A stretch of 64,000 bases of DNA. It comes from Caballeronia humi. GTDB taxonomy: Bacteria > Pseudomonadota > Gammaproteobacteria > Burkholderiales > Burkholderiaceae. The position numbers and the translations under genes were made by a program. This document shows positions 28,141-38,199 of this stretch, piece after piece. Numbering within the stretch: position 1 is the stretch's first letter; each line of letters starts with the position of its first letter. The notes under the pieces were generated by a model. It saw nothing but the letters and a program-made list of their open reading frames with translations, ran no database searches and was not told the DNA's origin. The DNA lies in assembly GCF_001544475.1 (NCBI RefSeq), contig NZ_FCNW02000025.1, positions 1 through 64,000 of the forward strand, given 5' to 3'.

Positions 28141-30480
28141 TTACGCCTTCTCCACTACCAGTTCACCGAACAAGCCGCCGAGCGCGGCGCCAGCAGCCGT
28201 CCCCGCCGACACGCGGACCACCGTTTCCGCCAGGTTCGCATCGCGAACCGCGGGCAGGACCACCGAGAGGTTGCCTTGAGCGACGCGCACCGCGTCGCCG
28301 TTCTTCAGGCCGAGCTTGTCGAAGAGCGACGTTGGCAACGCGGCGACGTTCGCATCGCGTGCGGCGGCCGTCAGATGCAGCGATTCCGCGCGGCGCGAGA
28401 GCGCGTCGGCGTGGTAGATCGGCACATCGGCGAGGCGCTCGAACTTGCCTGTTTGCGTCGTGGCCGTCGCCGTCTTGCGCGCCGGTGCGACGGTCGTCTT
28501 GTTCGACAGTTGCGCCGTCAGGTCGCCCGTTCCGAGCGCGGCATTGCGCACTTCTTCGGCGGTATCAAACTCGAAGCCCGGCAGGCCGAGCACGCTGCCC
28601 AGCACGCGCAGAACCTTCCAGCCCGGACGCGTCTCGCCGAGCGGTCGCACGATGCCGTTGAACGACTGCGCGGTGCCTTCGGCATTGACGAACGTGCCCG
28701 ACGTCTCCGAGAACGGCGCGATCGGCAGCAGCACGTCGGCGTAGTCCGCGCCGTGCTTGAACGCCGACAGTGCAACGACCATCTCCGCCTGCTTCAACGC
28801 GGCGAGCGCTTGCGCGGGGTTCGCCGTATCGAATTCGGGTTCGACGTTCAGGAGCACGTAGCCCTTGCGCGGCTGCTCGAATACTTCACGGGCGTTCAGG
28901 CCGCCCTCGCCCGGCAATGCATCGACGAGATGCGCGCCGACCGTGTTCGCCGCTTCCGTCAGGAAGCCGAGTGTCGCGCCGGTGTTGTCGGCGATCCATT
29001 GGGCCGCCGCTTGAATCTGTGCGAAATCGGGATGCTGGACCGCGCTGTTGCCGAGCAGTACGACGCGCTTCTCGCCCGCCGACAGCGATGCCGCCACGTC
29101 CTTCGCCGCCGCTGACACTTCGCGCCCGGCGAATGCGTCCGGCAACGCGACGCCGCGCCCTTCGGCCACCGCCGCAGCGATGCCCGCGAGTTGGTCGAGC
29201 CACGCCGACGGCGCCGCGACCACGCGATGCGCGGCCGGGATCAACGAGTCGTCGTTGCTGGCGTGCAGGAACGTGAGCTTCGCGCCGCTCTTCGCAGCCT
29301 GACGCAGACGCGCGGCGAACAACGGATGATCGCGACGCAGGAACGAGCCGATGACAAACGCGGTATCGATATTCGACAGATCCGCGATCTTCACGCCGAG
29401 CCACGGCGCACCGACGCCCACGGGCGCCGAGAAATCGCTCTGACGCAGACGGAAATCGATGTTCGGCGTACCGACGCCTTCAGCCAGTTGCTTCAGCAGA
29501 TACAGTTCTTCGACCGTGCTGTGCGGCGTCGCCAGCAATGCGACGGCGTTGGCGCCGTGATCGGCCTTGATGCCCTTGAAACCCTTTGCAACGTATTCGA
29601 GCGCCGTCTGCCAGTCTGTTTCGAGCCACTTGCCGTCCTGCTTGAGCATCGGCGTGGTGAGACGGTCGGCGCCGTTGAGCGCTTCGTACGAGAAACGGTC
29701 CTTGTCCGAGATCCAGCATTCGTTGATGGATTCGTTCTCCATCGGCAGGACGCGCATCACGCGATTGTTCTTCACCTGCACGACGAGGTTCGCGCCGACG
29801 GAATCGTGCGGGCTCACCGACTTGCGCCGCGACAGTTCCCACGTCCGCGCGCTGTAGCGGAACGGCTTGCTCGTGAGCGCGCCGACCGGGCACAGGTCGA
29901 TCATGTTGCCCGACAGTTCGGAATCGACCGTCTTGCCGACGAACGACGTGATCTCCGAATGCTCGCCGCGACCCAGCATGCCGAGTTCCATTACGCCAGC
30001 CACTTCCTGGCCGAAGCGGACGCAGCGCGTGCAATGGATACAGCGCGTCATTTCTTCCATCGAGATCAGCGGACCGACGTTCTTGTGGAACACGACGCGC
30101 TTTTCTTCGTTGTAACGCGACTGCGACTTGCCATATCCGACGGCCAAGTCCTGCAGCTGGCATTCACCGCCCTGATCGCAGATCGGGCAATCGAGCGGAT
30201 GGTTGATCAACAGGAATTCCATCACGGACTGCTGCGCCTTCACGGCCTTGTCCGACGTCGTGCGCACGATCATGCCCGCCGACACCGGCGTCGCACAGGC
30301 GGGCACGGCCTTCGGCATCTTCTCGACTTCGACGAGACACATCCGGCAGTTCGCCGCGATCGACAGCTTCTTGTGATAGCAGAAGTGAGGAATATACGTA
30401 TCGACCTTGTGCGCAGCCTGGATCACCATGCTGCCCTCAGGCACCTCTACCGTCTTGCCGTCAATTTCTAGTTCAACCAT
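28141..30480 (-). CDS. nuoG: NADH-quinone oxidoreductase subunit G
   Basis: A 779-residue subunit of the peripheral arm. The N-terminal 2Fe-2S domain (MVELEIDGKTVEVPEG, then CYHKKLSIAANCRMCLVEVE) is followed by CDQGGECQLQD and the 4Fe-4S motif CIHCTRCVRFGQEV (clusters N3, N4, N5 region). A molybdopterin-oxidoreductase-like fold follows from about 220, here without a known cofactor role. It transfers electrons from NuoE/F to NuoI. It lies 30 bp after nuoF. Confidence 0.95.
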   Translation of the reverse strand: MVELEIDGKTVEVPEGSMVIQAAHKVDTYIPHFCYHKKLSIAANCRMCLVEVEKMPKAVPACATPVSAGMIVRTTSDKAVKAQQSVMEFLLINHPLDCPICDQGGECQLQDLAVGYGKSQSRYNEEKRVVFHKNVGPLISMEEMTRCIHCTRCVRFGQEVAGVMELGMLGRGEHSEITSFVGKTVDSELSGNMIDLCPVGALTSKPFRYSARTWELSRRKSVSPHDSVGANLVVQVKNNRVMRVLPMENESINECWISDKDRFSYEALNGADRLTTPMLKQDGKWLETDWQTALEYVAKGFKGIKADHGANAVALLATPHSTVEELYLLKQLAEGVGTPNIDFRLRQSDFSAPVGVGAPWLGVKIADLSNIDTAFVIGSFLRRDHPLFAARLRQAAKSGAKLTFLHASNDDSLIPAAHRVVAAPSAWLDQLAGIAAAVAEGRGVALPDAFAGREVSAAAKDVAASLSAGEKRVVLLGNSAVQHPDFAQIQAAAQWIADNTGATLGFLTEAANTVGAHLVDALPGEGGLNAREVFEQPRKGYVLLNVEPEFDTANPAQALAALKQAEMVVALSAFKHGADYADVLLPIAPFSETSGTFVNAEGTAQSFNGIVRPLGETRPGWKVLRVLGSVLGLPGFEFDTAEEVRNAALGTGDLTAQLSNKTTVAPARKTATATTQTGKFERLADVPIYHADALSRRAESLHLTAAARDANVAALPTSLFDKLGLKNGDAVRVAQGNLSVVLPAVRDANLAETVVRVSAGTAAGAALGGLFGELVVEKA

Positions 30481-30510
30481 GATGGGGAATGGTCCTTAAC
30501 CTTTTTTCGC

Positions 30511-31833
30511 TCACGCGGTAAGCGCTTCGGACGCCGCGTGGTGCGCGTGTCCGCCGACGAGACAATGCTTGTGCTCGACGTGATATTCGAATTCGTTCCA
30601 GAAGTGCTTCAGCATGCCGCGCACCGGCATGGCGGCCGCGTCGCCGAGGGCGCAAATCGTGCGGCCCATGATGTTTTCGGCCACCGAGTTCAGCAGATCC
30701 AGATCTTCCTTGCGGCCAAGACCGTGTTCGATACGATGCACGACGCGATACAGCCAGCCCGTACCTTCGCGGCACGGCGTGCACTGCCCGCACGATTCCT
30801 CGTAGTAGAAGTACGACAGGCGCAACAGCGAGCGCACCATGCAGCGCGTTTCGTTCATCACGATCACCGCGCCGGAACCGAGCATCGAGCCGGCCTTCGC
30901 GATCGAGTCGTAGTCCATGTCGGTTGCGAGCATCATCTCGCCCGGCACGACCGGCGCCGACGATCCGCCCGGAATCACCGCCTTGATCGACTGGCCGCGC
31001 ACGCCGCCCGCGAGTTCCATCAGCGTCGAAAACGGCGTGCCGAGCGGAATCTCGTAGTTGCCCGGACGATTGACGTCGCCCGAGATCGAGAAGATCTTCG
31101 TGCCGCCGTTGTTCGGCTTGCCGAGTTCGAGGTAATTCTGCGGGCCGATTTCCAGCAGGAACGGCACGGCAGCAAACGTCTCGGTGTTGTTGATCGTGGT
31201 TGGCTTGCCATACACGCCAAAGCTCGCCGGGAACGGCGGCTTGAAGCGCGGCTGGCCCTTCTTGCCTTCGAGCGATTCGAGCAGCGCCGTTTCTTCGCCG
31301 CAGATATACGCGCCGTAACCGTGGTGCGCATGGAGCTCGAACGAAAAACCCGAGCCCAGGATGTTCGCGCCGAGATACCCGGCCGCGCGCGCTTCTTCCA
31401 GCGCCGCTTCGAACACCTTGTAGGTTTCCCAGATTTCGCCGTGAATATAGTTGTAGCCGACGGTGATGCCCATCGCATACGCACCGATGGCCATGCCTTC
31501 GATCAACGAATGCGGGTTCCAGCGCAGGATGTCGCGATCCTTGAACGTGCCCGGCTCGCCTTCGTCCGAGTTGCAGACGAGATACTTCTGCCCCGGGAAC
31601 TGACGCGGCATGAAGCTCCACTTGAGGCCGGTCGGGAAGCCCGCACCGCCACGGCCACGCAAGCCCGACGCCTTCACGTCGGCAATCACTTGCTCAGGGG
31701 GAATCTTCTCTTCGAGGATACGGCGCAACTGTTTGTAGCCGCCACGCGCGACGTAGTCTTCGAGATGCCAGTTCTCGCCGTTCAGGCCAGCGAGGATCAG
31801 CGGTTTGATGTGACGATCGTGGAGAGACGTCAT
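30511..31833 (-). CDS. nuoF: NADH-quinone oxidoreductase subunit F
   Basis: A 440-residue NADH- and FMN-binding subunit. [16 protein letters not shown] is the FMN/NADH glycine loop, [15 protein letters not shown] lies near the nicotinamide, and [14 protein letters not shown] binds cluster N3. The start [14 protein letters not shown] at 31833 overlaps the nuoE stop by 4 bp; a longer upstream reading of the same frame runs over nuoE and is rejected. This is the electron entry point of complex I. Confidence 0.95.
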   Translation of the reverse strand: MTSLHDRHIKPLILAGLNGENWHLEDYVARGGYKQLRRILEEKIPPEQVIADVKASGLRGRGGAGFPTGLKWSFMPRQFPGQKYLVCNSDEGEPGTFKDRDILRWNPHSLIEGMAIGAYAMGITVGYNYIHGEIWETYKVFEAALEEARAAGYLGANILGSGFSFELHAHHGYGAYICGEETALLESLEGKKGQPRFKPPFPASFGVYGKPTTINNTETFAAVPFLLEIGPQNYLELGKPNNGGTKIFSISGDVNRPGNYEIPLGTPFSTLMELAGGVRGQSIKAVIPGGSSAPVVPGEMMLATDMDYDSIAKAGSMLGSGAVIVMNETRCMVRSLLRLSYFYYEESCGQCTPCREGTGWLYRVVHRIEHGLGRKEDLDLLNSVAENIMGRTICALGDAAAMPVRGMLKHFWNEFEYHVEHKHCLVGGHAHHAASEALTA

Positions 31834-32315
31834 TTCGAAAGTTCCTCGATCAACTGGTCGATCTTCTCGCGGCTCATGAAGCTGCACATGCGATGGTTGT
31901 TCACGAGCAGGACCGGCGCGTCGCCGCACGAGCCGAAGCACTCGCCTTCCTTCAAGGTGAATTTGCCGTCGGCGGTGGTTTCGCCGAAGTCGATGCCGAG
32001 CTTCTGCTTCAGATATTGCGCCGCGCTGTCCGAGCCGCCGTCCGGGCCGAGCTGACACGGCAGATTCGTGCAGAGCGTGATCTTGTGCTTGCCGACCGGC
32101 GACGTCTGGTACATCGTGTAAAACGTCGCGACTTCCTGCACGGCGACCGCCGGCATGCCGAGATAGTCGGCGACGAACTGCATCAGCTCGGGCGACAGCC
32201 AGCCGTGCTCTTCCTGAGCGGTAGCCAGCGCCGACATCACCGCGGATTGCTTCTGCTCCGCGGGATATTTCGCGATCGCACGATCGATTTCTTTCAGGCC
32301 TTCAGCTGAGATCAT
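31830..32315 (-). CDS. nuoE: NADH-quinone oxidoreductase subunit E
   Basis: A 161-residue thioredoxin-like subunit that binds 2Fe-2S cluster N1a through CTNLPCQLG and [11 protein letters not shown]. The start [18 protein letters not shown] at 32315 fits Burkholderia homologues; a TTG seven codons upstream is possible. Neither has an ideal Shine-Dalgarno. It is separated from nuoD by an unusually long 147-bp gap that contains a hairpin. Confidence 0.93.
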   Translation of the reverse strand: MISAEGLKEIDRAIAKYPAEQKQSAVMSALATAQEEHGWLSPELMQFVADYLGMPAVAVQEVATFYTMYQTSPVGKHKITLCTNLPCQLGPDGGSDSAAQYLKQKLGIDFGETTADGKFTLKEGECFGSCGDAPVLLVNNHRMCSFMSREKIDQLIEELSK

Positions 32316-32354
32316 TTTCAGACACGACTCTTTCAATTCCTACCGAACGAAAAC

Positions 32355-32380
32355 CTGCCGCGCCCTTCTTGTTGCGGCAG
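32355..32380 (-). other. Hairpin in the long nuoD-nuoE spacer
   Basis: On the minus strand CTGCCGC (32380-32374) pairs with GCGGCAG (32361-32355) around a 12-nt loop, followed by GTTTTCG. It looks like a weak intrinsic terminator or an RNA-processing site inside the operon. The short T run makes full termination unlikely. Confidence 0.4.
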
Positions 32381-32462
32381 ACCTGGCGTCCTGCTGTTGC
32401 TTGTTCGCTCGGTGTCCGCGGCGTTGAAGTCAGCGCGCGTCTCGCCAAGCGACCGAATTTGA

Positions 32463-33716
32463 TCAGCGATCGATCTCGCCGAACACGATGTCCTGCGTCC
32501 CGATGATCGTCACGGCATCGGCGATCATGTGGCCGCGCGCCATTTCGTCGAGCGACGCGAGGTGCGCGTAACCGGGCGCGCGAATCTTGAGGCGATACGG
32601 CTTGTTCGCGCCATCCGAAATCAGATAGATGCCGAACTCGCCCTTCGGATGCTCGACCGCTGCGTACGTCTCGCCTTCCGGCACGTGGAAGCCTTCCGTG
32701 AAGAGCTTGAAGTGGTGAATCAGCTCTTCCATGTTGGTCTTCATGCCTACGCGCGACGGCGGCGCGATCTTGTGATTGTCGATCATCACCGGACCGGGGT
32801 TCTTGCGCAGCCACTCGATACATTGCTTCGCGATGCGCGTCGACTGACGCATTTCCTCTACACGCACGAGGTAACGGTCATAGCAATCGCCGTTCACGCC
32901 AACCGGGATATCGAAATCGAGCTGGTCATACACTTCATACGGCTGCTTCTTGCGCAAATCCCACTCGATTCCCGAGCCGCGCAGCATCGCGCCCGTCATG
33001 CCGAGTTGCATCGCGCGCTCCGGGCTCACCACGCCGATACCGACCAGACGCTGCTTCCAGATGCGGTTGTCGGTCAGAAGCGTCTCGTATTCGTCGACGC
33101 AATGCGGGAAACGGTTGAAGAAATCGTCGATGAAGTCGAGCAGCGACCCTTGGCGGGTCTCGTTCATCTTCGAGAGCGCCTTCGCATTGCGAATCTTGGA
33201 CGCCTTGTATTGCGGCATTGCGTCAGGCAGGTCGCGATACACGCCGCCCGGACGATAGTACGCCGCGTGCATCCGCGCGCCCGACACGGCTTCGTACACG
33301 TCCATCAGGTCTTCGCGCTCACGGAACGCGTACAGGAAGACGGCCATCGCGCCGACGTCGAGCGCGTGCGAGCCGATCCACATCAGGTGGTTCAGTACGC
33401 GCGTGATTTCGTCGAACAGCACGCGAATGTATTTCGCGCGCACCGGCACGTCGATGCCGAGCAGCTTTTCGATCGCCATCACGTAGCCGTGCTCGTTGAC
33501 CATCATCGACACGTAGTCGAGACGATCCATGTACGGCACCGACTGGATGAACGTCTTCGTTTCAGCGAGCTTCTCGGTCGCGCGATGCAACAGGCCGATG
33601 TGCGGATCGGCGCGCTGGATCACTTCGCCGTCGAGTTCGAGCACGAGGCGCAGCACGCCGTGCGCTGCCGGGTGTTGCGGGCCAAAATTCAGCGTGTAGT
33701 TCTTGATCTCTGCCAT
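32463..33716 (-). CDS. nuoD: NADH-quinone oxidoreductase subunit D
   Basis: A 417-residue 49-kDa-type subunit, separate from NuoC as in most proteobacteria outside the enterics. [22 protein letters not shown] is the quinone-site signature with the conserved His, and [16 protein letters not shown] follows. The C-terminus ends [12 protein letters not shown] as usual. It is related to the hydrogenase large subunit and forms the quinone pocket with NuoB. It lies 9 bp after nuoC. Confidence 0.96.
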   Translation of the reverse strand: MAEIKNYTLNFGPQHPAAHGVLRLVLELDGEVIQRADPHIGLLHRATEKLAETKTFIQSVPYMDRLDYVSMMVNEHGYVMAIEKLLGIDVPVRAKYIRVLFDEITRVLNHLMWIGSHALDVGAMAVFLYAFREREDLMDVYEAVSGARMHAAYYRPGGVYRDLPDAMPQYKASKIRNAKALSKMNETRQGSLLDFIDDFFNRFPHCVDEYETLLTDNRIWKQRLVGIGVVSPERAMQLGMTGAMLRGSGIEWDLRKKQPYEVYDQLDFDIPVGVNGDCYDRYLVRVEEMRQSTRIAKQCIEWLRKNPGPVMIDNHKIAPPSRVGMKTNMEELIHHFKLFTEGFHVPEGETYAAVEHPKGEFGIYLISDGANKPYRLKIRAPGYAHLASLDEMARGHMIADAVTIIGTQDIVFGEIDR

Positions 33717-33725
33717 GGCGTTCTC

Positions 33726-34328
33726 TTAGTGTTTCAGACCGCCATAGCGATCTTCGCGGATCACGCGCGGCGTGATTTCGCGCGGCTCGATCGTCACTGG
33801 CTGGTAGACCACGCGCTTTTCTTCCGGGTCGTAGCGCATTTCGACATAGCCCGACACCGGGAAGTCCTTGCGGAACGGATGGCCAATGAAACCGTAGTCG
33901 GTGAGAATGCGGCGCAGGTCGGGGTGACCTTCGAACACGATGCCGTAGAGGTCGAACGCTTCGCGCTCGTACCAGTTCGACGACGACCAGACGTCGACCA
34001 CAGACGGCACGATCGGCACTTCATCGTCCGGCGCGAACACGCGCACGCGCAGACGCCAGTTGTTCGAGATCGACAGAAGATGGAGCACGGCGGCGAAACG
34101 CGGGCCTTCGTAGGCGCCTTCGCCGTAGGTCGAGTAATCGACGCCGCACAAATCGACGAGTTGTTCGAAGCCGAGCTTGCGATCGTCGCGCAGTTGCAGG
34201 GCGACATCGGCGTAGTTGCTCGCCTTGACGACGACCGTCAGTTGCCCAAGCGCCTCGGTAATGCTCTGGAGGCGGTCGCCAAACGCCGCCTCGAGGTTCG
34301 CTTTAAGGGTCTCGAGTTTGCTTGCCAT
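33726..34328 (-). CDS. nuoC: NADH-quinone oxidoreductase subunit C
   Basis: A 200-residue 30-kDa-type subunit. Its conserved part is [39 protein letters not shown]. It holds the peripheral arm together beside NuoD and has no cofactor. It lies 19 bp after nuoB and 9 bp before nuoD. Confidence 0.95.
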   Translation of the reverse strand: MASKLETLKANLEAAFGDRLQSITEALGQLTVVVKASNYADVALQLRDDRKLGFEQLVDLCGVDYSTYGEGAYEGPRFAAVLHLLSISNNWRLRVRVFAPDDEVPIVPSVVDVWSSSNWYEREAFDLYGIVFEGHPDLRRILTDYGFIGHPFRKDFPVSGYVEMRYDPEEKRVVYQPVTIEPREITPRVIREDRYGGLKH

Positions 34329-34347
34329 AATTGGGGAGGCTCAGGCC

Positions 34348-34827
34348 TTATGTACGGGCGATGGTGTTGGTGCGGCGAATCTTCGCTTGCAACTGGATTA
34401 CGCCGTACACCAGCGCTTCCGCCGTCGGCGGACAACCCGGCACATAGACGTCGACCGGGACGATCCGGTCGCAGCCGCGCACGACGGAATACGAATAGTG
34501 GTAATAGCCACCGCCGTTCGCGCAGGAACCCATCGAGATCACCCAGCGCGGTTCGGCCATCTGGTCATAGACCTTGCGCAGCGCGGGCGCCATCTTGTTG
34601 CACAGCGTGCCGGCCACGATCATCACGTCGGACTGACGCGGACTCGGACGGAACACCACGCCAAAACGGTCGAGGTCGTAGCGGGCCGCGCCCGCATGCA
34701 TCATCTCGACCGCGCAACACGCGAGACCGAACGTCATCGGCCAGAGGGAGCCGGTGCGCGTCCAGTTGATCAGCTTGTCAGCCGTGGTGGTGACAAACCC
34801 TTCCTTCAAGACCCCTTCGATACTCAT
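34348..34827 (-). CDS. nuoB: NADH-quinone oxidoreductase subunit B
   Basis: A 159-residue subunit that binds cluster N2, the last iron-sulfur centre before quinone. LACCAVEMM supplies two adjacent Cys, [20 protein letters not shown] the third, and [11 protein letters not shown] the fourth. The start [18 protein letters not shown] at 34827 is the conserved one. It follows nuoA after 61 bp. Confidence 0.96.
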
Positions 34828-34888
34828 TTGCTTTCCACTCCAGATGAGCAGCCAGCCAAAGCCGCCCATGAATCCGGTGATTTAACTG

Positions 34889-35248
34889 TCATTCCCAGTC
34901 GAGACCGCCCTTTCTCCAGATGTAGGCGAAACCGAGCAAAAATTCGAGCAGGAAAATCATCATGGCCATGAAACCCGGCCAGCCGATATCGCGCAGGGCA
35001 ACACCCCACGGAAACAGGAAAGCCGTTTCAAGGTCGAAAATAATGAACAGAATGGCGACGAGATAGTAACGCACGTCAAATTTCATACGGGCGTCTTCGA
35101 AGGCTTCGAAGCCGCATTCGTACGGTGCGTTCTTTTCGGTGTCAGGCCTGTTGGGACCGAGGATCTTGCCGATACTGACCAACGCTATGCCTAAACCGGT
35201 GCCCACGAGCAGGAACAACAAGACGGGGTAGTAGGGTGCGAGGTTCAA
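34889..35248 (-). CDS. nuoA: NADH-quinone oxidoreductase subunit A
   Basis: A 119-residue subunit with three helices. [23 protein letters not shown] is the conserved loop with the Cys near the quinone channel, followed by [16 protein letters not shown]. It starts with TTG at 35248: GAGGAT lies 6-7 nt upstream, and the product ([14 protein letters not shown]) matches relatives, so the earlier TTG at 35260 is less likely. It is the first gene of the 14-gene operon. No convincing promoter is seen in the 170 bp between it and tRNA-Leu. Confidence 0.93.
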   Translation of the reverse strand: MNLAPYYPVLLFLLVGTGLGIALVSIGKILGPNRPDTEKNAPYECGFEAFEDARMKFDVRYYLVAILFIIFDLETAFLFPWGVALRDIGWPGFMAMMIFLLEFLLGFAYIWRKGGLDWE

Positions 35249-35378
35249 GGCTATCCTCAAATCGGTTGGGTCAGTTAATTGATACGTGCGTTTCTTCCGG
35301 GACAGACCACCCGGTCAAGAATTTCGCTTCGGATCGCTCACGAACACAATCGGATCGTAAGCATACTCCAGAAGTGAC

Positions 35379-35412
35379 AATGCCAGCCGAAGCGATGCAT
35401 GCGGCTGGCATT
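35379..35412 (-). terminator. Hairpin after tRNA-Leu
   Basis: AATGCCAGCCG at 35379-35389 pairs perfectly with CGGCTGGCATT at 35402-35412, 9 bp downstream of the tRNA 3' end on the minus strand. The tail (GTCACTTCT) is poor in T, so it may be a weak terminator or a processing structure between the tRNA and nuoA. Confidence 0.5.
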
Positions 35413-35421
35413 GGATAACTT

Positions 35422-35506
35422 TGGTGCCGACGGCGAGACTCGAACTCGCACAGCTTTCGCCACTACCCCCTCAAGATAGCGTGTCTACCAATTTCACCAC
35501 GTCGGC
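35422..35506 (-). tRNA. tRNA-Leu (anticodon GAG)
   Basis: An 85-nt tRNA with an encoded CCA end. The acceptor stem is GCCGACG paired with CGTCGGC. The D-arm contains AATTGGTAGAC, the anticodon stem-loop is CTATC-TTGAGGG-GGTAG giving anticodon GAG, then comes a class II variable arm (TGGCGAAAGCT), and a T-arm with GTTCGAGTC. It is read leftward between secG and nuoA and has its own strong promoter at 35564-35592. Confidence 0.95.
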
Positions 35507-35563
35507 ACTGTCTCGCAATCCGGGAAAACAACTTGTTATCGCTGCGAATCGCTTCAAGACTTG

Positions 35564-35592
35564 AATTATAACTGGGCCCAACAGTTTGTTCA
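35564..35592 (-). promoter_or_regulatory. Sigma-70 promoter of tRNA-Leu
   Basis: On the minus strand TTGAAC (35592-35587) and TATAAT (35569-35564) are spaced exactly 17 bp. The start of transcription would fall about 50 bp before the tRNA. This is one of the best consensus promoters in the window; it could also feed nuoA by read-through. Confidence 0.8.
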
Positions 35593-35633
35593 ACGCACAA
35601 AAAGCGAATTTCGCGAAAAATTTAATTCGGCAT

Positions 35634-35999
35634 TTATTTGGGCACGTCAGCGCCCGGCGCGGACGAAACGACCGGCGCGGAAGCCGGCGCCGATCCAGCG
35701 ACAGCCGCCGAAGCAGGCGCCGTAGCCGCACCCGCCAGCACGCCCGCCGATGTCTGCGGCTTGTAGCTGCCGAGATAGGTAAGCGCGAGCGTCGAAATGA
35801 AGAAGACAGCGGCGAGAACCGCGGTCGTGCGCGAAAGAAAGTTCGCCGAGCCCGTGGCGCCGAACAGGCTGCCCGATGCGCCGCTGCCGAAGGCGGCGCC
35901 CATGTCGGCGCCCTTGCCATGCTGCAACAACACGAGGCCGATAACGCCCAACGCCGACATCAACTGGACGACGATGATCAAAGTCTTCAAATACAGCAT
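35634..35999 (-). CDS. secG: Preprotein translocase subunit SecG
   Basis: A 121-residue SecG. Two helices (about 5-25 and 55-75) flank the conserved LLQHGKGADMGAAFGSGASGSLFGATGSANFLSRTTA. An Ala/Pro/Ser-rich tail of 45 residues follows, typical of beta-proteobacteria. It aids SecYE during protein export. ATG at 35999 (MLYLKTLIIVVQ) is preferred over GTG at 36005. It sits downstream of tpiA, the usual tpiA-secG order. Confidence 0.93.
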   Translation of the reverse strand: MLYLKTLIIVVQLMSALGVIGLVLLQHGKGADMGAAFGSGASGSLFGATGSANFLSRTTAVLAAVFFISTLALTYLGSYKPQTSAGVLAGAATAPASAAVAGSAPASAPVVSSAPGADVPK

Positions 36000-36078
36000 T
36001 TCCACTCACCCGAATCTTTAATGTTGACGCGACACCGAATGCGTCGCGCTTCCTGCCTACTGCTTGAGCGATGCCAGC

Positions 36079-36852
36079 TCAGTTCGACACGTCTTGTGCC
36101 GCCTGGCAAATTGCCAGAAAATCCTTCGACTTCAACGCCGCGCCACCGATCAGCCCGCCGTCGATATCCTGCTGCGCAAACAATTCCTGTGCATTATCCG
36201 GCTTGACGCTGCCGCCGTAGAGCAACGGCACGTCGGCGACCGATGCACCCTTCTCCGCCAGCTTCGCCCGCAGGAACGCGTGAACCTGCTGCGCCTCGGC
36301 CGAACTCGCACTCTTGCCCGTGCCGATCGCCCAGACCGGCTCGTACGCGACGACGATCCTCGCCGCCTGCTCTTCCGTCAGCACGAGCAGCACCGCTTCG
36401 AGCTGCGTGCCGACGACCTGCTCCGTCACACCGGTGTCACGTTGTTCGAGTGTCTCGCCGACGCACACGATCGGCGTAAGCCCCGCTTCCAGCGCCCGAC
36501 GCGCCTTCACCGCGACGAGATCGGACGATTCGCGATGATACGCGCGCCGCTCCGAATGCCCAACGATCGCGTAGGTCGCGCCGAAATCGACGACCATTTC
36601 TGCTGCAACCTCACCGGTGTATGCGCCCTTCTCATACGCCGACACATCCTGCACGCCCCAGGCGACAACTGATCCGCTCAACAACGCCTGCGATTGCGGC
36701 AAATACGGACACGGGACGCAAACACCGACCCGCACGCCCTTCTGCAAAGCCGATGCCCCCGATGCCACCTCGGTCAACAGCGCGCCATTCTCCGCGAGCC
36801 GACCATGCATTTTCCAGTTCCCGACTACCAGTTTTGCTCGTTGTTTCGACAT
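36079..36852 (-). CDS. tpiA: Triose-phosphate isomerase
   Basis: A 257-residue TIM barrel interconverting dihydroxyacetone phosphate and glyceraldehyde-3-phosphate. It starts [17 protein letters not shown] with the substrate Asn/Lys. GHSERR carries the catalytic His, [16 protein letters not shown] the catalytic Glu and loop 6, and [11 protein letters not shown] the phosphate-binding end. Full length. It is followed by secG after about 80 bp. Confidence 0.96.
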   Translation of the reverse strand: MSKQRAKLVVGNWKMHGRLAENGALLTEVASGASALQKGVRVGVCVPCPYLPQSQALLSGSVVAWGVQDVSAYEKGAYTGEVAAEMVVDFGATYAIVGHSERRAYHRESSDLVAVKARRALEAGLTPIVCVGETLEQRDTGVTEQVVGTQLEAVLLVLTEEQAARIVVAYEPVWAIGTGKSASSAEAQQVHAFLRAKLAEKGASVADVPLLYGGSVKPDNAQELFAQQDIDGGLIGGAALKSKDFLAICQAAQDVSN

Positions 36853-37027
36853 GTGTCTCGCCGCCCGGCCGCGCCGTTACGGGTTCTTGGTATGGTTTTC
36901 GGTGTGCGCGCCGATCTTTTCGATACCACGGCGCGCCGCGCAAATCGTCTGCAAAACACACGATTTTACTGTGTCGCGGCGAACCCGGTCAAACCGGCAC
37001 GATTTTCGCCCGCGTGTCCCGCGCGTG

Positions 37028-38053
37028 TTACGCGCCCTGAGTCCAGTCCAGCACGATCTTGCCGACGTGCGTGCTGCCTTCCATCAGCGTGTGTGCTGCG
37101 GCGGCATCGGCGGCGGCAAAGACTTCGTGGATCACCGGCTTGATGCGCCCCGCCTCGATTTCCGGCCAGACGCGCTCTTTTAGTTGCGCCGCGATCTTCG
37201 CCTTGAACGCGACCGGACGCGGACGTAACGTCGATCCGGTGATGACGAGACGTCGCCGCAACACGTCGTTCAGGTTGATCTCCGCCTTTGCCCCGCCGAG
37301 CAGCGCGATCACGCAGACGCGTCCGCCATCCGCGAGCGCCTTCAGTTCGCGCGGCAGATAATCGCCCGCGACCATGTCGAGAATCACGTCGACACCGCGG
37401 TCGTTCGTGAGCGACTTCACCACTTCGACGAAATCTTCCGTCTTGTAGTTGATCGCCCGCTCGGCGCCCAGCGCTTCGCACGCGCGGCATTTTTCGTCGG
37501 TGCCGGCCGTGACGAACACGCGATGACCAAGCGCCTTCGCGATCTGGATCGCCGTCACGCCGATCCCGCTCGATCCGCCCTGGATCAGCAGCGTCTCTTC
37601 CGCGCCGTTTTCGCCCGCGCCGAGATGCGCGCGCTCGAACACGTTGCTCCACACGGTGAAAAACGTCTCCGGCAGCGAAGCCGCCTCGACATCCGACAAG
37701 CCCTTCGGCGCCGGCAGACATTGCTCCATTGGCGCGACGGCGTATTCCGCGTAGCCGCCACCCGCAAGCAACGCACACACGCGATCGCCCTTCTTCAGAC
37801 CAAACGGATTGTGCTTCGGATCGAATGCGTCCTCGGCGGCGTCGACGATTTCGCCCGCCACCTCCAGCCCCGGCAAGTCCGACGCGCCCGGCGGCGGCGC
37901 ATAGCCGCCCTTCCTCTGAAACACGTCCGGACGATTCACGCCCGACGCCGCGACCTTGATCAACACTTCGCCCGATTTCGGCGCGGGCAGCGGGCGCTCG
38001 CCCAGTTTCAACACTTCGGGTGCGCCAAATTCAGTGATTTCGATCGCTTTCAT
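37028..38053 (-). CDS. Zinc-independent quinone oxidoreductase (QOR family)
   Basis: A 341-residue MDR-family reductase. MKAIEITEFGAPEVLKLGERPLP is the start, LPGLEVAGEIVDA the catalytic-domain segment, and LLIQGGSSGIGVTAIQIAKALGHRVFVTAG the NADPH-binding Rossmann motif. The zinc-ligand residues of alcohol dehydrogenases are missing, as in quinone reductases and the PIG3 group. It likely reduces quinones or enals with NADPH. An upstream in-frame extension to 38116 is rejected on family length. Monocistronic by spacing. Confidence 0.87.
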   Translation of the reverse strand: MKAIEITEFGAPEVLKLGERPLPAPKSGEVLIKVAASGVNRPDVFQRKGGYAPPPGASDLPGLEVAGEIVDAAEDAFDPKHNPFGLKKGDRVCALLAGGGYAEYAVAPMEQCLPAPKGLSDVEAASLPETFFTVWSNVFERAHLGAGENGAEETLLIQGGSSGIGVTAIQIAKALGHRVFVTAGTDEKCRACEALGAERAINYKTEDFVEVVKSLTNDRGVDVILDMVAGDYLPRELKALADGGRVCVIALLGGAKAEINLNDVLRRRLVITGSTLRPRPVAFKAKIAAQLKERVWPEIEAGRIKPVIHEVFAAADAAAAHTLMEGSTHVGKIVLDWTQGA

Positions 38054-38146
38054 CTGCTTCCCTTTGAGTCGGATTCGTCGGTTTTCTTGACCGGATGGCG
38101 GTGTGGACGCCAGCAAAGCTTAATCCACACGGCCATCGAGTCAGGC

Positions 38147-38183
38147 AAAAAAACGGCCGGTGCGCAAGAAACGCGACCGGCCG
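38147..38183 (-). terminator. Terminator of pnp
   Basis: On the minus strand CGGCCGG (38183-38177) pairs with CCGGCCG (38160-38154), the stem is extended by CGCG/TGCG pairs, and seven T follow. It lies 17 bp after the pnp stop codon. Confidence 0.88.
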
Positions 38184-38199
38184 GTGAGACGTTACCGCA

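Noticed and set aside
32529-34769. A 746-codon open frame on the plus strand across nuoD, nuoC and nuoB
   Set aside because: It is antisense to three unmistakable complex I genes and has the composition of a shadow frame.
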